Positions 46,421 through 54,886 of a stretch of 64,000 bases of DNA are shown one piece after another. Source of the stretch: Acidimicrobiia bacterium (GTDB lineage: Bacteria; Actinomycetota; Acidimicrobiia; Acidimicrobiales; Poriferisodalaceae); assembly GCA_022820925.1 (NCBI GenBank), contig JAJEEO010000003.1, positions 172,562-236,561 on the forward strand, given 5' to 3'. The notes beneath the pieces are model-generated. The model was given only the letters and a program-made list of their open reading frames with translations. It was not told where the DNA came from and ran no database searches. Position numbers and translations under genes: made by a program. Positions within the stretch are counted from its first letter, which is position 1. Each line of letters begins with the position of its first letter.

Positions 46421-47155
46421 GTGGGTGTGATCCTCACCGATCAGGGTGAGATCGACGCGCCAAAACGGGCGCTGATCGTTGTCGCGCATCCCGACGACAT
46501 CGACTTCGGCATGGCCGGCACCGTGGCAGCGCTCACCGGCGCCGGGTGCCACGTGGCGTACTGCCTGGCAACCAGCGGCGAAGCCGGCGGCGACGACCTT
46601 GCGCACACGCCCGCGGAGCTGGCTGCGATGCGCCAGGCGGAACAGGCGGCTGCTGCCAAGCGGGTGGGCGTGACCGAGCTTCACTGGCTGGGCCATCCCG
46701 ATGGCATGGTCGTGGCCGATCTGGGCTTGCGGCGCGACATCGCACGCGTGATTCGCATCTCACGCCCCGACGTGGTGCTGTGCCAGACGACGATCCCCAA
46801 TTGGGATCACATCTACATCTCCCATCCTGACCATCTCGCCACAGCCACCGCTGCGCTGGCCGCGGTGTACCCCGACTCTCGCAACCCGCGCGCATTTCCC
46901 GAGCTGCTCGACGAGGGTCACGAACCCCACGAGGTCACCGAGATCTGGCTGACCGGCACCGAGCCGAACCGCTACATCGACATCACCGACACCTTCTCCC
47001 AAAAGATCGCAGCGCTGCTGGAGCACCACAGCCAAGTCGCTCAATTCGACGGCTTGGCCGACCGGGTTCGCGAGTGGTGCACCGGGACGGCCGAAGCCGG
47101 CGGCCTTGCTGGAGGCCGACTTGCCGAGGCTTTCCGCGTCGTTCCGGCGGGTTGA
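46421..47155 (+). CDS. PIG-L/LmbE family deacetylase
   Basis: A 244-residue zinc deacetylase. The zinc motif is AHPDDIDFG near residue 20, with the second ligand region SHPDHLAT near 145. Family members remove acetyl from GlcNAc derivatives, including the mycothiol enzymes MshB and Mca. At 244 residues it is shorter than typical MshB (about 290), and the pattern fits a general LmbE protein, so a role in mycothiol is only possible. GTG at 46421 or two codons later. Confidence 0.85.
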   Translation: MGVILTDQGEIDAPKRALIVVAHPDDIDFGMAGTVAALTGAGCHVAYCLATSGEAGGDDLAHTPAELAAMRQAEQAAAAKRVGVTELHWLGHPDGMVVADLGLRRDIARVIRISRPDVVLCQTTIPNWDHIYISHPDHLATATAALAAVYPDSRNPRAFPELLDEGHEPHEVTEIWLTGTEPNRYIDITDTFSQKIAALLEHHSQVAQFDGLADRVREWCTGTAEAGGLAGGRLAEAFRVVPAG

Positions 47156-47271
47156 CTCAACACCCGACCGCGCATCCTCGTAGGCTCCTGCGCTGGCCGG
47201 GGTGAGCCGGGCGGTTGTACGTGCCGGCCGAGCCGGAACCCGGCTGAGGACTCGTATCGGGGAGAGACGAC

Positions 47272-48678
47272 ATGGCAGGACGAGGGATCATCGGGTACGG
47301 CACCTACGTGCCCTACTGGCGGCTCGACCGGTCGAAGATCACTGCGGCGATGGGTGCTGGCGGCGGCCGCGGCCAGCGCGCAGTGGCCAGCTACGACGAA
47401 GACACCACCACGCTGGGCGTCGAAGCGGCGCGCAACTGCCTGCGGGCAAGTGCCGATGCTTCGGTCGACCGGTTGATCTTCTCGACCTCCAATCCCGCCT
47501 ACCTCGACAAGACCAACGCAACTGCAATGCACGCGGCACTTGACCTGCCGTCATCGGTCACGGCGCTGGACCTCAACGGCGCCCCTCGCTCGATTGAGGC
47601 CGCCCTCGGGCTGGCATTGAACGCCCCGGGCGACAACCTGATGGTCCTGTCGGACATTCGCACTGGTCGGCCGACCAGCGGCGACGAGGCCAGCGGCGGC
47701 GACGGCGCGGCCGCCTTCCTGATTGGCGATGGCAGCTCGGCGCCGATCATTGCTCACGAACTCGGTTCGGCAACCGAAGTCGCCGAGTTCCTCGATCGTT
47801 ACCGCCAGCCCGGCGACGAATTCTCGCGGGTCTGGGAGGAGCGCTTCGGCGAGCAGGCCTACCTGCCGCTCGCGCAACGCGCTGTCGAACGTGCCTTGGC
47901 CGAAGCTGAGCTCACCATGGACGACATCGACCGCGTCTCGGTGACCGGCATGCATGCACGGGCGGTGCGCTCGGTGTCGCGGCTGGCCGGGGACAAGCTG
48001 GTGAACGATCTCACCGCCCAGATCGGAAATGCGGGCGGGGCACAGACCGGCTTGGTGGTGGCTTCGATTCTGGACGAAGCCGAGCCCAACCAGAACAACC
48101 TCATCATCCGGCTGGCCGACGGCGCTACGGCGACTGTGATGCACACCACCGATGCCATTGCCGACTACGAGCCGTTTCGCACGGTCGCGTCCCAGATCGA
48201 GGGCGGCAACGACGCGCTCGACTACAACCTGTACCTGACGTGGCGTGGATTCTTGGATCGAGAGCCGCCCCGGCGCCCCGACCCGGAGCGTCCCGGTGCG
48301 CCGCCCGCATTCCGATCAGAGGACTGGAAGTACGCCCTGATCGGCTCGCGCGACCGAAGCTCAGGTGCCATCCACATGCCCCCCATGCGCGTGTCGATGG
48401 AGGGCGGCGCCGTCGACGACATGGAGCCGATCCGCATGGCGGACATACCGGCCACCATCGCCACATTCACCGTGGACCGGCTGGCGTATTCGCTGTCGCC
48501 GCCCATGGTTGCCGTGGTCATCGATTACGACGGCGGCGGGCGCTTCCAGGCTGAAATGACTGACGTCGATCCTGATGATGTCCGCATCGGCGACCGCGTC
48601 GAGATGACCTTCCGCCGGCTGTACACCGCAGAGGGAATCCACAACTACTTCTGGAAGGCTCGCCCGGCTGCGAGCTGA
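47272..48678 (+). CDS. HMG-CoA-synthase-like protein fused to an OB-fold domain, nucleophile missing
   Basis: A 468-residue fusion. Residues 1-320 are a thiolase-fold HMG-CoA synthase/KAS III-like domain (GYGTYVPYWRLDR, LGVEAARNCL, VTGMHARAVRSV, GNAGGAQTGLVVASIL). The catalytic Cys of the family is absent: the expected AAC position reads LDLNGAPRS. Residues 345-468 form a DUF35-like OB-fold domain whose zinc ribbon is also lost (GSRDRSSGAIHMPP instead of two CxxC pairs). It is probably a scaffold or pseudo-enzyme working with the adjacent thiolase. GGGGAGAG precedes the ATG. Confidence 0.83.
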   Translation: MAGRGIIGYGTYVPYWRLDRSKITAAMGAGGGRGQRAVASYDEDTTTLGVEAARNCLRASADASVDRLIFSTSNPAYLDKTNATAMHAALDLPSSVTALDLNGAPRSIEAALGLALNAPGDNLMVLSDIRTGRPTSGDEASGGDGAAAFLIGDGSSAPIIAHELGSATEVAEFLDRYRQPGDEFSRVWEERFGEQAYLPLAQRAVERALAEAELTMDDIDRVSVTGMHARAVRSVSRLAGDKLVNDLTAQIGNAGGAQTGLVVASILDEAEPNQNNLIIRLADGATATVMHTTDAIADYEPFRTVASQIEGGNDALDYNLYLTWRGFLDREPPRRPDPERPGAPPAFRSEDWKYALIGSRDRSSGAIHMPPMRVSMEGGAVDDMEPIRMADIPATIATFTVDRLAYSLSPPMVAVVIDYDGGGRFQAEMTDVDPDDVRIGDRVEMTFRRLYTAEGIHNYFWKARPAAS

Positions 48679-48687
48679 CGCAGCAAC

Positions 48688-48745
48688 GCTCGCGCTGCTG
48701 GAGCAGCGGCAGGCGGGCTCGCGCTGCGGGAGCAGCGGCGGGCGA
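48688..48745. repeat. Two 29-bp tandem hairpin repeats downstream of the HMG-CoA-synthase-like gene
   Basis: GCTCGCGCTGCTGGAGCAGC at 48688 and GCTCGCGCTGCGGGAGCAGC at 48717 begin near-identical 29-bp units. Each folds as a hairpin: CGCTGCT/AGCAGCG in the first and CGCTGC/GCAGCG in the second. Confidence 0.85.
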
Positions 48746-48801
48746 GCACAGTGCCCAGCGGCCATAATGTCAATACCCAACCCACCACAAGGCAGGCACA
48801 C

Positions 48802-50004
48802 ATGAGTTCACATGGCATTCGCGACAAGGTCGCGATCGTCGGAATGGGTTGCACCCAGTTCGGCGAGCACTGGGAGCGCAGCGTCGATGACATGCTCACC
48901 GACGCCGCACACGATGCGTACGCATCTGCGGGAGTCACCCAAGACGACATCGACGCCTTCTGGCTTGGCACGATGGGCTCGGGAGTCTCCGGCCTGACGC
49001 TGTCGAAGCCGCTGCAGCTCGACTACAAGCCGGTGACCCGGCTCGAGAACATGTGCGCCACCGGCTCTGAGGCGTTCCGCAACGCTGCCTATGCAGTTGC
49101 TTCGGGCGCCTACGACATGGTGATGGCGATCGGCGTGGAGAAGCTGAAGGACTCCGGGTATTCGGGTCTGACGGGTGCACGCCCGCCGAGCGACGGCACC
49201 GATTCCACCATCACGGCACCGGCCACGTTCAGCCTGCTGGCACCGGCGTACGCCCACAAGTACGGGCTCGACGAGGAGACCATGAAGGAGGTTCTCACCC
49301 GCATTGCGTGGAAGAACCACCGCAACGGCTCGCTCAATCCCCGGGCGCAGTTCCGCAAGGAAGTCGCCAAGGAGACCATCGCCGGCTCGCCGCTGATCGC
49401 TGGCCCGCTCGGCATCTTCGACTGCTCGGGCGTCAGCGACGGCTCGGCCGCCGCGGTCCTGGTACGGGCTGAGGACGCCCACAAGTACTGCGACAACCCG
49501 CTGTACATCAAGGCGCTCAGCTTTGCATCGGGTCCTGCGACCGGGGCGTTGGACAGCACCTACGACTACACGACCTTCCGTGAGGTCGTGGCGTCCGCGA
49601 CAGAGGCCTACAAGCAGGCCGGCATCACCGACCCGCGTTCGCAGATCGCGATGGCCGAGGTGCACGACTGCTTCACGCCCACCGAACTGGTGCTGATGGA
49701 GGACCTCGGCTTCGCCGAGCGTGGTTTGGGCTGGAAGGAAGCCATGGCCGGCACCTTTGACCTCGACGGCGATCTCCCGGTCAATCCCGACGGCGGTCTG
49801 AAGAGCTTCGGCCACCCGATCGGTGCATCCGGCCTGCGGATGCTCTTCGAGTGCTGGCTGCAGCTGCGCGGCCAGGCCCCGCCGGAGCGGCAGATCCCAT
49901 CGGTCACCGAGCAGGGCAAGACGCTGGGCCTCACCCACAACCTCGGCGGGCAGCCGGGGGCGGCGGTGAGCTTCGTCTCGGTCGTCGGTTCCGAGCTGGG
50001 CTAA
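48802..50004 (+). CDS. SCP-x-type thiolase
   Basis: A 400-residue thiolase of the SCP-2/Ltp type. The nucleophile Cys is in ENMCATGSEAFRNAAY, and the acid/base His in KSFGHPIGASG. The expected second active-site Cys near the C-terminus is replaced in the segment GLTHNLGGQPGA, as in several SCP-x-like thiolases. It is paired with the upstream fusion, an arrangement like archaeal thiolase/HMG-CoA synthase/DUF35 complexes or the Ltp-ChsH2 aldolases of steroid breakdown. ATG at 48802; a TAATGT box lies about 30 nt upstream. Confidence 0.9.
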   Translation: MSSHGIRDKVAIVGMGCTQFGEHWERSVDDMLTDAAHDAYASAGVTQDDIDAFWLGTMGSGVSGLTLSKPLQLDYKPVTRLENMCATGSEAFRNAAYAVASGAYDMVMAIGVEKLKDSGYSGLTGARPPSDGTDSTITAPATFSLLAPAYAHKYGLDEETMKEVLTRIAWKNHRNGSLNPRAQFRKEVAKETIAGSPLIAGPLGIFDCSGVSDGSAAAVLVRAEDAHKYCDNPLYIKALSFASGPATGALDSTYDYTTFREVVASATEAYKQAGITDPRSQIAMAEVHDCFTPTELVLMEDLGFAERGLGWKEAMAGTFDLDGDLPVNPDGGLKSFGHPIGASGLRMLFECWLQLRGQAPPERQIPSVTEQGKTLGLTHNLGGQPGAAVSFVSVVGSELG

Positions 50005-50024
50005 CGCCCACTACCCAACGCTTG

Positions 50025-50052
50025 ACGGCCCGGGGTACCTGCCCCGGGCCGT
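50025..50052 (+). terminator. Terminator hairpin between thiolase and dxs
   Basis: ACGGCCCGGGG and CCCCGGGCCGT form a perfect 11-bp stem with a TACCTG loop. It lies between convergent genes and so can serve both. Confidence 0.75.
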
Positions 50053-50079
50053 TGCGCGTCCCCTCGCGTGCGCGTTCGC

Positions 50080-52095
50080 CTAGGGCGTGATGCGGGCGAG
50101 AGTCTTGCGAACTGAGGCGGCTATGCCGACCGCGTCGAGGCCGAGTTCGGCGTGCAGCTCTTGGGCGGTGCCGTGGGGGAGGTACGTGTCGGGTGTTCCC
50201 AGTTGGGTGATGCGCGGGACGGTCGGGACGTCGAGCTGCTGCAGCGCATCGCTGACCAAGCTGCCGAAGCCGCCGACCCGGACGCCGTCCTCGACGGTCA
50301 CCACGAGAGGATGCGAGGCGGCGTCGAGGATCATGGCCCGATCCAGCGGCTTGAGCACCCGTGGATCCCACAGCGAGATTTCGACGCCATCGGAGCTGAG
50401 CAGCTCGGCAGCCTCGGCGGCCGCGCTGAGGGTCTGCCCGGCTGCGAGCACGCAGGCGTCGGCACCCGTGCGGCGCTGGCGACCCTGCATCCGCATGCTT
50501 CGGGGCGTCGTGGGGAGCGGCTCGATGGGCCGTGCCAGCGCACCCTTGCCCCGTGGCCAGCGAATCACGACGGGCCCGTCGGTGATCTCGAGCGCATGAC
50601 TGAAAGCGACAGGCAGCTCATCGGGCGATGACGGTGCGAACACCGTCATGTCCGGGATGCGCGTGAACATGGCGATGTCGTAGAGGCCGTGGTGAGAGGC
50701 ACCGTCCGGACCCGTGATGCCGGCCCGATCCACGCAGAGGATGACCGGCAGTCGGTGCAGCCCGATGTCATAGAGCGCCTGGTCGAAGGCGCGGGCCATA
50801 AAGGTCGAATACACCGCGACGACCGGTCGAAGGCCCGCGCGCGCCATGCCGGCTGCTGAGGTCAAGGCATGCTGCTCGGCGATGCCCACGTCGTAGAACC
50901 GCTCGGGAAACTCGCGCTGGAACGGCAGCATGCCGGTGGAGCCGCCCATGGCAGCGGTGATCGCCACGATCTTGCTGTCACGCCGGGCTGCGGCGATGAG
51001 CGTCTCGGTGAACGTGGCCGTGTAGTCGCGCACGACTGGTTCGTCGGATACAGCCGGTTCGGCTTGCCGAACCGACGCATCGGACTCCTTTGGTGTCCCG
51101 ACCATGGCTGACCCGTCCGGTGCGGCCGCAGGTTCTGGCGGGGTTCGCGCTGCAGGGGCGAGTGCTGGCGATGTGCCAGTGGCAGGGTCGAAGAGCCCGA
51201 TGTCGTGCAGGTGCTTTTCGGTGTCGTGTTCGGCGGGGGCGTAGCCGCGGCCCTTCTGGGTCACCACGTGAACGACGACCGGGCCCCCGGAGTAGGCGGC
51301 CGCATCGCGAAATGCCGACTCCATGGCTCCGATGTCGTGGCCGTCGAAAGGTCCGAGGTAGCGCACGCCGAGCGTCTCGAAGAATGCCGGCGGCTCCCAC
51401 ATCTCGCGCATGGCTGCCGCGGCACTGTCGAGTCCCCGCCGCACGCCGTCGCCGAGAGGCACGCGCTCGAGCAGGTGATCCACGACCCGCCGCCCCTGCA
51501 CATAGTGCGGCGACTGGCGCAGTCGTGACACGGCGGCCGACAGCCGGCTGACGGTCGGTGCGTAGGAACGACCGTTGTCGTTCAGGACGATGAGCGCACG
51601 CTGTGCGTAATGGCCGAGATTGTTCAGCGCCTCGAACGCCATCCCGCCGGTCATCGAGCCGTCCCCGATCACCGCGATGACACGACGGTGCTCGTTGCCG
51701 GTCAGCCCGAAGCCCGCGGCGAGACCGGACGCCCAGCTCAAGGAGGTCGAGGCGTGACTGTTCTCGACGACATCGTGAAGTGATTCGGCAGCGCTGGGGT
51801 ATCCCGACAGTCCGTGGCGCTGGCGCAGGCGTTCGAAACCCTCGCGGCGGCCCGTGATGAGCTTGTGCACGTAGGCCTGATGGCCGGTGTCCCAGACGAT
51901 GACATCTCGCGGCGATTCGAAGACCCGATGCAGCGCCACGGTGAGCTCGACTGCACCGAGATTTGATCCCAGGTGCCCGCCGGTGCGTGAGACGGCCTGC
52001 ACGATGAAGTGCCGTATCTCTGCGCAGAGTTCGTCGAGCTGCGTGGGGCTGAGCGCTCGCAGGTCAGCCGGACTGGTGAGCTTGGCGAGGTGCAT
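50080..52095 (-). CDS. dxs: 1-deoxy-D-xylulose-5-phosphate synthase
   Basis: Dxs condenses pyruvate and glyceraldehyde 3-phosphate, the first step of the MEP isoprenoid pathway, and also supplies thiamine and pyridoxal precursors. The 671-residue protein has LGSNLGAVELTVALH, DTGHQAYVHKLITGR, the TPP motif GDGSMTGG with Asn at DNGRSY, and the transketolase-like domain ITAAMGGSTGMLPF, YDVGIAEQHAL and DRAGITGPDGASHHG. The Ala-rich linker at about 300-345 is long. An MEP gene implies isoprenoids do not need mevalonate. Confidence 0.96.
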   Translation of the reverse strand: MHLAKLTSPADLRALSPTQLDELCAEIRHFIVQAVSRTGGHLGSNLGAVELTVALHRVFESPRDVIVWDTGHQAYVHKLITGRREGFERLRQRHGLSGYPSAAESLHDVVENSHASTSLSWASGLAAGFGLTGNEHRRVIAVIGDGSMTGGMAFEALNNLGHYAQRALIVLNDNGRSYAPTVSRLSAAVSRLRQSPHYVQGRRVVDHLLERVPLGDGVRRGLDSAAAAMREMWEPPAFFETLGVRYLGPFDGHDIGAMESAFRDAAAYSGGPVVVHVVTQKGRGYAPAEHDTEKHLHDIGLFDPATGTSPALAPAARTPPEPAAAPDGSAMVGTPKESDASVRQAEPAVSDEPVVRDYTATFTETLIAAARRDSKIVAITAAMGGSTGMLPFQREFPERFYDVGIAEQHALTSAAGMARAGLRPVVAVYSTFMARAFDQALYDIGLHRLPVILCVDRAGITGPDGASHHGLYDIAMFTRIPDMTVFAPSSPDELPVAFSHALEITDGPVVIRWPRGKGALARPIEPLPTTPRSMRMQGRQRRTGADACVLAAGQTLSAAAEAAELLSSDGVEISLWDPRVLKPLDRAMILDAASHPLVVTVEDGVRVGGFGSLVSDALQQLDVPTVPRITQLGTPDTYLPHGTAQELHAELGLDAVGIAASVRKTLARITP

Positions 52096-52125
52096 TCGTG
52101 GCTACGAAGCTACGCGGATTGGAGG

Positions 52126-52218
52126 AACTTGCCGCTGCGTCACTGCTTACTTCCCGCTCTTGTTCGCTGCGCTCACGGGCCGCTCGGGCCACGGCTTCGC
52201 CGTTCGGCTCAGCCTCAG
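52126..52218 (+). repeat. Dispersed intergenic repeat, copy 4
   Basis: Copy 4 of the dispersed element has the GCTGCGCTCACGGG variant, unlike copies 1 and 2. It lies between the dxs start and the 3' end of the flippase-like gene. Confidence 0.88.
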
Positions 52219-52223
52219 GGTAC

Positions 52224-53204
52224 TCAGGGTCCGAGCGGGACTTCGGCGGGCACCTCGCCGCGCCTGCGCCGCCCGCCGAGCGCCAGCGCTGGGGCTCCGG
52301 TCAGGCTCACCAGCAGCGTCAACGCGTACAGCAGCAAGCCCAGCAGCACGGCTTCGCCCTCGTTGACACCGTGGGCGTCGAGGAACAGTATGAGCGCGCC
52401 CTCACGCACGCCGAGGCCCCCGATCGTGAAGGGCATGAGCTGGACGATCAACACCATCGGGGCAAACGCCAGCCATGCGCGCAGGCCGGGATTGACTCCG
52501 ATCGCCGAACCGATCAGCGCTGTCGCCACCACCAGAAGCACTTGGTAGGCGATGCCGACGCCCAGCAGCCGTCCGGCCGCTCGCGGATGCCGGCGGAACA
52601 CGCTCAGGCCGGTATGAACGGCACCCAGTGCATCTCGAATTCGGCTGCCTCCTCCAAGTCGGCCGAGTCCGCGGGGGTGCTCTGCAACCCAGACAATGAG
52701 TGCCAGCACAGCGAGTGTCCCCAGCGCCAGCCCGCCCGCGATGTGACCCCCCGAGTGCGCCAGGAGACTCGGCTGTGATGCCAGCGCTGCCAGCGTCAGC
52801 AGTGGGAGCACGACCCAGCCGGTGAGACGCTCGATGATGACCGTGGCGAACGCATTGGCTTCGCTGCCGCACATGCGGCCCAACCGGTTGACACGCAGGA
52901 CGTCCCCGCCGATGGTGGTGGGCAGGAAGTTGCCGACAAATTGCGCTGCCAGGTAGATCGACAGCATCGATCGCCCGGATACCTTGACGTCGAGCGTGTC
53001 AGCCACCTGCCACCAACGCGCGGAGGCAGTGACGAAGGCAGCGGCGATCGCCAGAGATGCGGCTACCAGCCAGGCAGCCGCTGCCCGCTTGGAGTCGAGG
53101 TCGAGAGCCGAGAGCTCCTCACGGCTGATGATGAGCAGCAGCGCCAAGAGGCCTGCGCTCACGCCGACGCGGAGCACCGTGACGAGGCCGTGCGGGATGC
53201 GCAC
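52224..53204 (-). CDS. Lysylphosphatidylglycerol synthase-type integral membrane protein
   Basis: A 326-residue membrane protein of the LPG_synthase_TM (UPF0104) family, with about eight helices. Characteristic segments are QFVGNFLPTTIGGDVLRVNRLGR, VIIERLTGWVVLPLL and LIVQLMPFTIGGLGVREGALI. Relatives act as lipid flippases or lipid-modifying proteins; the role here is unknown. The GTG start at 53204 is used. It is transcribed divergently from tldD. Confidence 0.87.
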   Translation of the reverse strand: MRIPHGLVTVLRVGVSAGLLALLLIISREELSALDLDSKRAAAAWLVAASLAIAAAFVTASARWWQVADTLDVKVSGRSMLSIYLAAQFVGNFLPTTIGGDVLRVNRLGRMCGSEANAFATVIIERLTGWVVLPLLTLAALASQPSLLAHSGGHIAGGLALGTLAVLALIVWVAEHPRGLGRLGGGSRIRDALGAVHTGLSVFRRHPRAAGRLLGVGIAYQVLLVVATALIGSAIGVNPGLRAWLAFAPMVLIVQLMPFTIGGLGVREGALILFLDAHGVNEGEAVLLGLLLYALTLLVSLTGAPALALGGRRRRGEVPAEVPLGP

Positions 53205-53393
53205 TCAGGCTGCGCTCCCACGGAGCCCGCCCAGTGCGGCACTCGTCGCAGCACCGCTGCGCACTTCCCTCCCAAAGCGTTTCACGTGGCTTCGCACAAT
53301 AGTGTGGCCGCACTGCGGGACATGAGTCGCGGACACGCGCCTCGCCGACCCTTCGGATATCCCCGCGGCCAACCTACGACGACGGCGCACTCC

Positions 53394-54839
53394 ATGACTC
53401 CAACGACCCCCACCATCACTGCCGACAGCACTGGAGTCGGACCGCTCGTCGACCTTGACGTTGTTGACGCGACGCTGCGGGAAGCTCTGCGTGCCGGCGG
53501 CGAGTGGGCCGAGCTGTTCGCGGAGGATCGGTCCTCGACTGGCGTGCTCTTCGACGAAGGTCGCGTTGAGGAAATGAACTCGGGTCGGGACCGCGGCGTC
53601 GGGATCCGGGTGACAGCGGGAGATGTGACGGGCTATGCCCACACGTCGGACATGACACCCGACGGACTCGCGGACGCGGCACGAACGGCAGCGGCGGTGG
53701 CGACCCGCTCACCGGGGGGCGGGACGGTGGACATGGAGTCGTTCCGCGGTGACGGCACGGCGGAGCCGCGTGTCGAGGTGCTGCCGACGACCGTCGGCGA
53801 GGATCGCAAGGTGGCGTTGCTGCGGGCGGCCGACGAGGCCGCTCGCTCCATGCACGATGCGATCACCCAGGTCACCGCTCGCTACGCCGACAGCCGCCGC
53901 CGGATCCTGGTGGCGAACTCCCATGGCATCTGTGCGGCTGACGATCAGGTCCGCACGCTGTTTTCGGTGAGCTGCGTGGCGAGCGGCGACGGCGGCCTGC
54001 AGACCGGCCGCGAGACCGTGGGCTATACGGTCGGGTGGGAGCTGTTCGACGACTGCGATCCAGCCGAGCTGGCCCAGCGTGCGGCACAGCGCGCCGTCAC
54101 CAAGCTGGCCGCCCGTCCGGCGCCGAGCGGCGAGGTGCCCGTGGTGATCGCCCGGGGCGGTGGCGGTGTGCTGTTTCACGAGGCCTGCGGGCACGGGCTC
54201 GAAGCCGACCTGGTGCGCAAGGGCGCATCGGTTTTTCGGGACCGGGTGGGCTCGCAGGTGGCTGCCGAGGGTGTGACGCTGGTGGATGACGGCACGATGG
54301 GACCGGAGTGGGGCGCGCTGAGAATCGACGACGAGGGCCATCCCACGCAGCGGAACGTGCTGATCTCTGACGGCGTGCTGAGCGACTACATGTGGGACTG
54401 GCTGCGGAGCCGCGACGACGGGCGCGCGCCGTCGGGCAACGGTCGTCGCCAGAGTTACACGCACCTGCCGATGGTGCGCATGACGAACACCTTCGTCACG
54501 AACGGCGACATCGACCCCGACGACATCATCGCCGACACGCCGTCGGGGGTGTATGTGGCACAGCTCGGCGGCGGCCAGGTGAACACGGCCACCGGCGACT
54601 TCGTGTTCGGCATGACCGAGGCCTACCTCATCGAGGACGGCAAGATCACCGAGCCGCTGCGAGAGGGCAACTTGATCGGCAACGGCCCCCAGGTGCTGGT
54701 GGACATCGATGCCATTGGCAATGACTTCGCGATGGGCCATCCGGGCACCTGCGGCAAGGATGGTCAGGGCGTCCCCGTCGGCGACGGCCAGCCCACCCTG
54801 CGGGTGCGAGCCCTGACCGTCGGGGGCACCGCCGCGTAA
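53394..54839 (+). CDS. tldD: TldD metalloprotease subunit
   Basis: TldD is the catalytic subunit of the TldD/TldE protease, which cleaves peptides and matures some modified peptides. The zinc motif HEACGHGLE near residue 262 matches HExxxH. The flanks GVLFHEACGHG, AQLGGGQVNTATGDFVFGMTEAY and NGPQVLVDIDAIGNDF are family hallmarks. Length is 481 residues from the ATG at 53394; the frame upstream is open but lacks family sequence. The stop is tandemly repeated downstream. Confidence 0.93.
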   Translation: MTPTTPTITADSTGVGPLVDLDVVDATLREALRAGGEWAELFAEDRSSTGVLFDEGRVEEMNSGRDRGVGIRVTAGDVTGYAHTSDMTPDGLADAARTAAAVATRSPGGGTVDMESFRGDGTAEPRVEVLPTTVGEDRKVALLRAADEAARSMHDAITQVTARYADSRRRILVANSHGICAADDQVRTLFSVSCVASGDGGLQTGRETVGYTVGWELFDDCDPAELAQRAAQRAVTKLAARPAPSGEVPVVIARGGGGVLFHEACGHGLEADLVRKGASVFRDRVGSQVAAEGVTLVDDGTMGPEWGALRIDDEGHPTQRNVLISDGVLSDYMWDWLRSRDDGRAPSGNGRRQSYTHLPMVRMTNTFVTNGDIDPDDIIADTPSGVYVAQLGGGQVNTATGDFVFGMTEAYLIEDGKITEPLREGNLIGNGPQVLVDIDAIGNDFAMGHPGTCGKDGQGVPVGDGQPTLRVRALTVGGTAA

Positions 54840-54886
54840 GCGGCGGAGTGATACGGCGCGTAAGCGGCGGAGCGAGGCAGCGCGTG
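54834..54886 (+). repeat. Tandem repeat of the tldD stop region reaching the tldE start
   Basis: GCGTAAGCGGCGGAG occurs at 54834-54848, including the tldD TAA, and at 54858-54872 (period 24). A third, diverged GCGTGAA at 54882 contains the GTG start of tldE. Confidence 0.88.

Noticed and set aside
46421..47155. Assignment of the PIG-L protein as MshB
   Set aside because: mshC is present, but this protein is shorter than typical MshB and lies 27 kb away; the general family name is safer.
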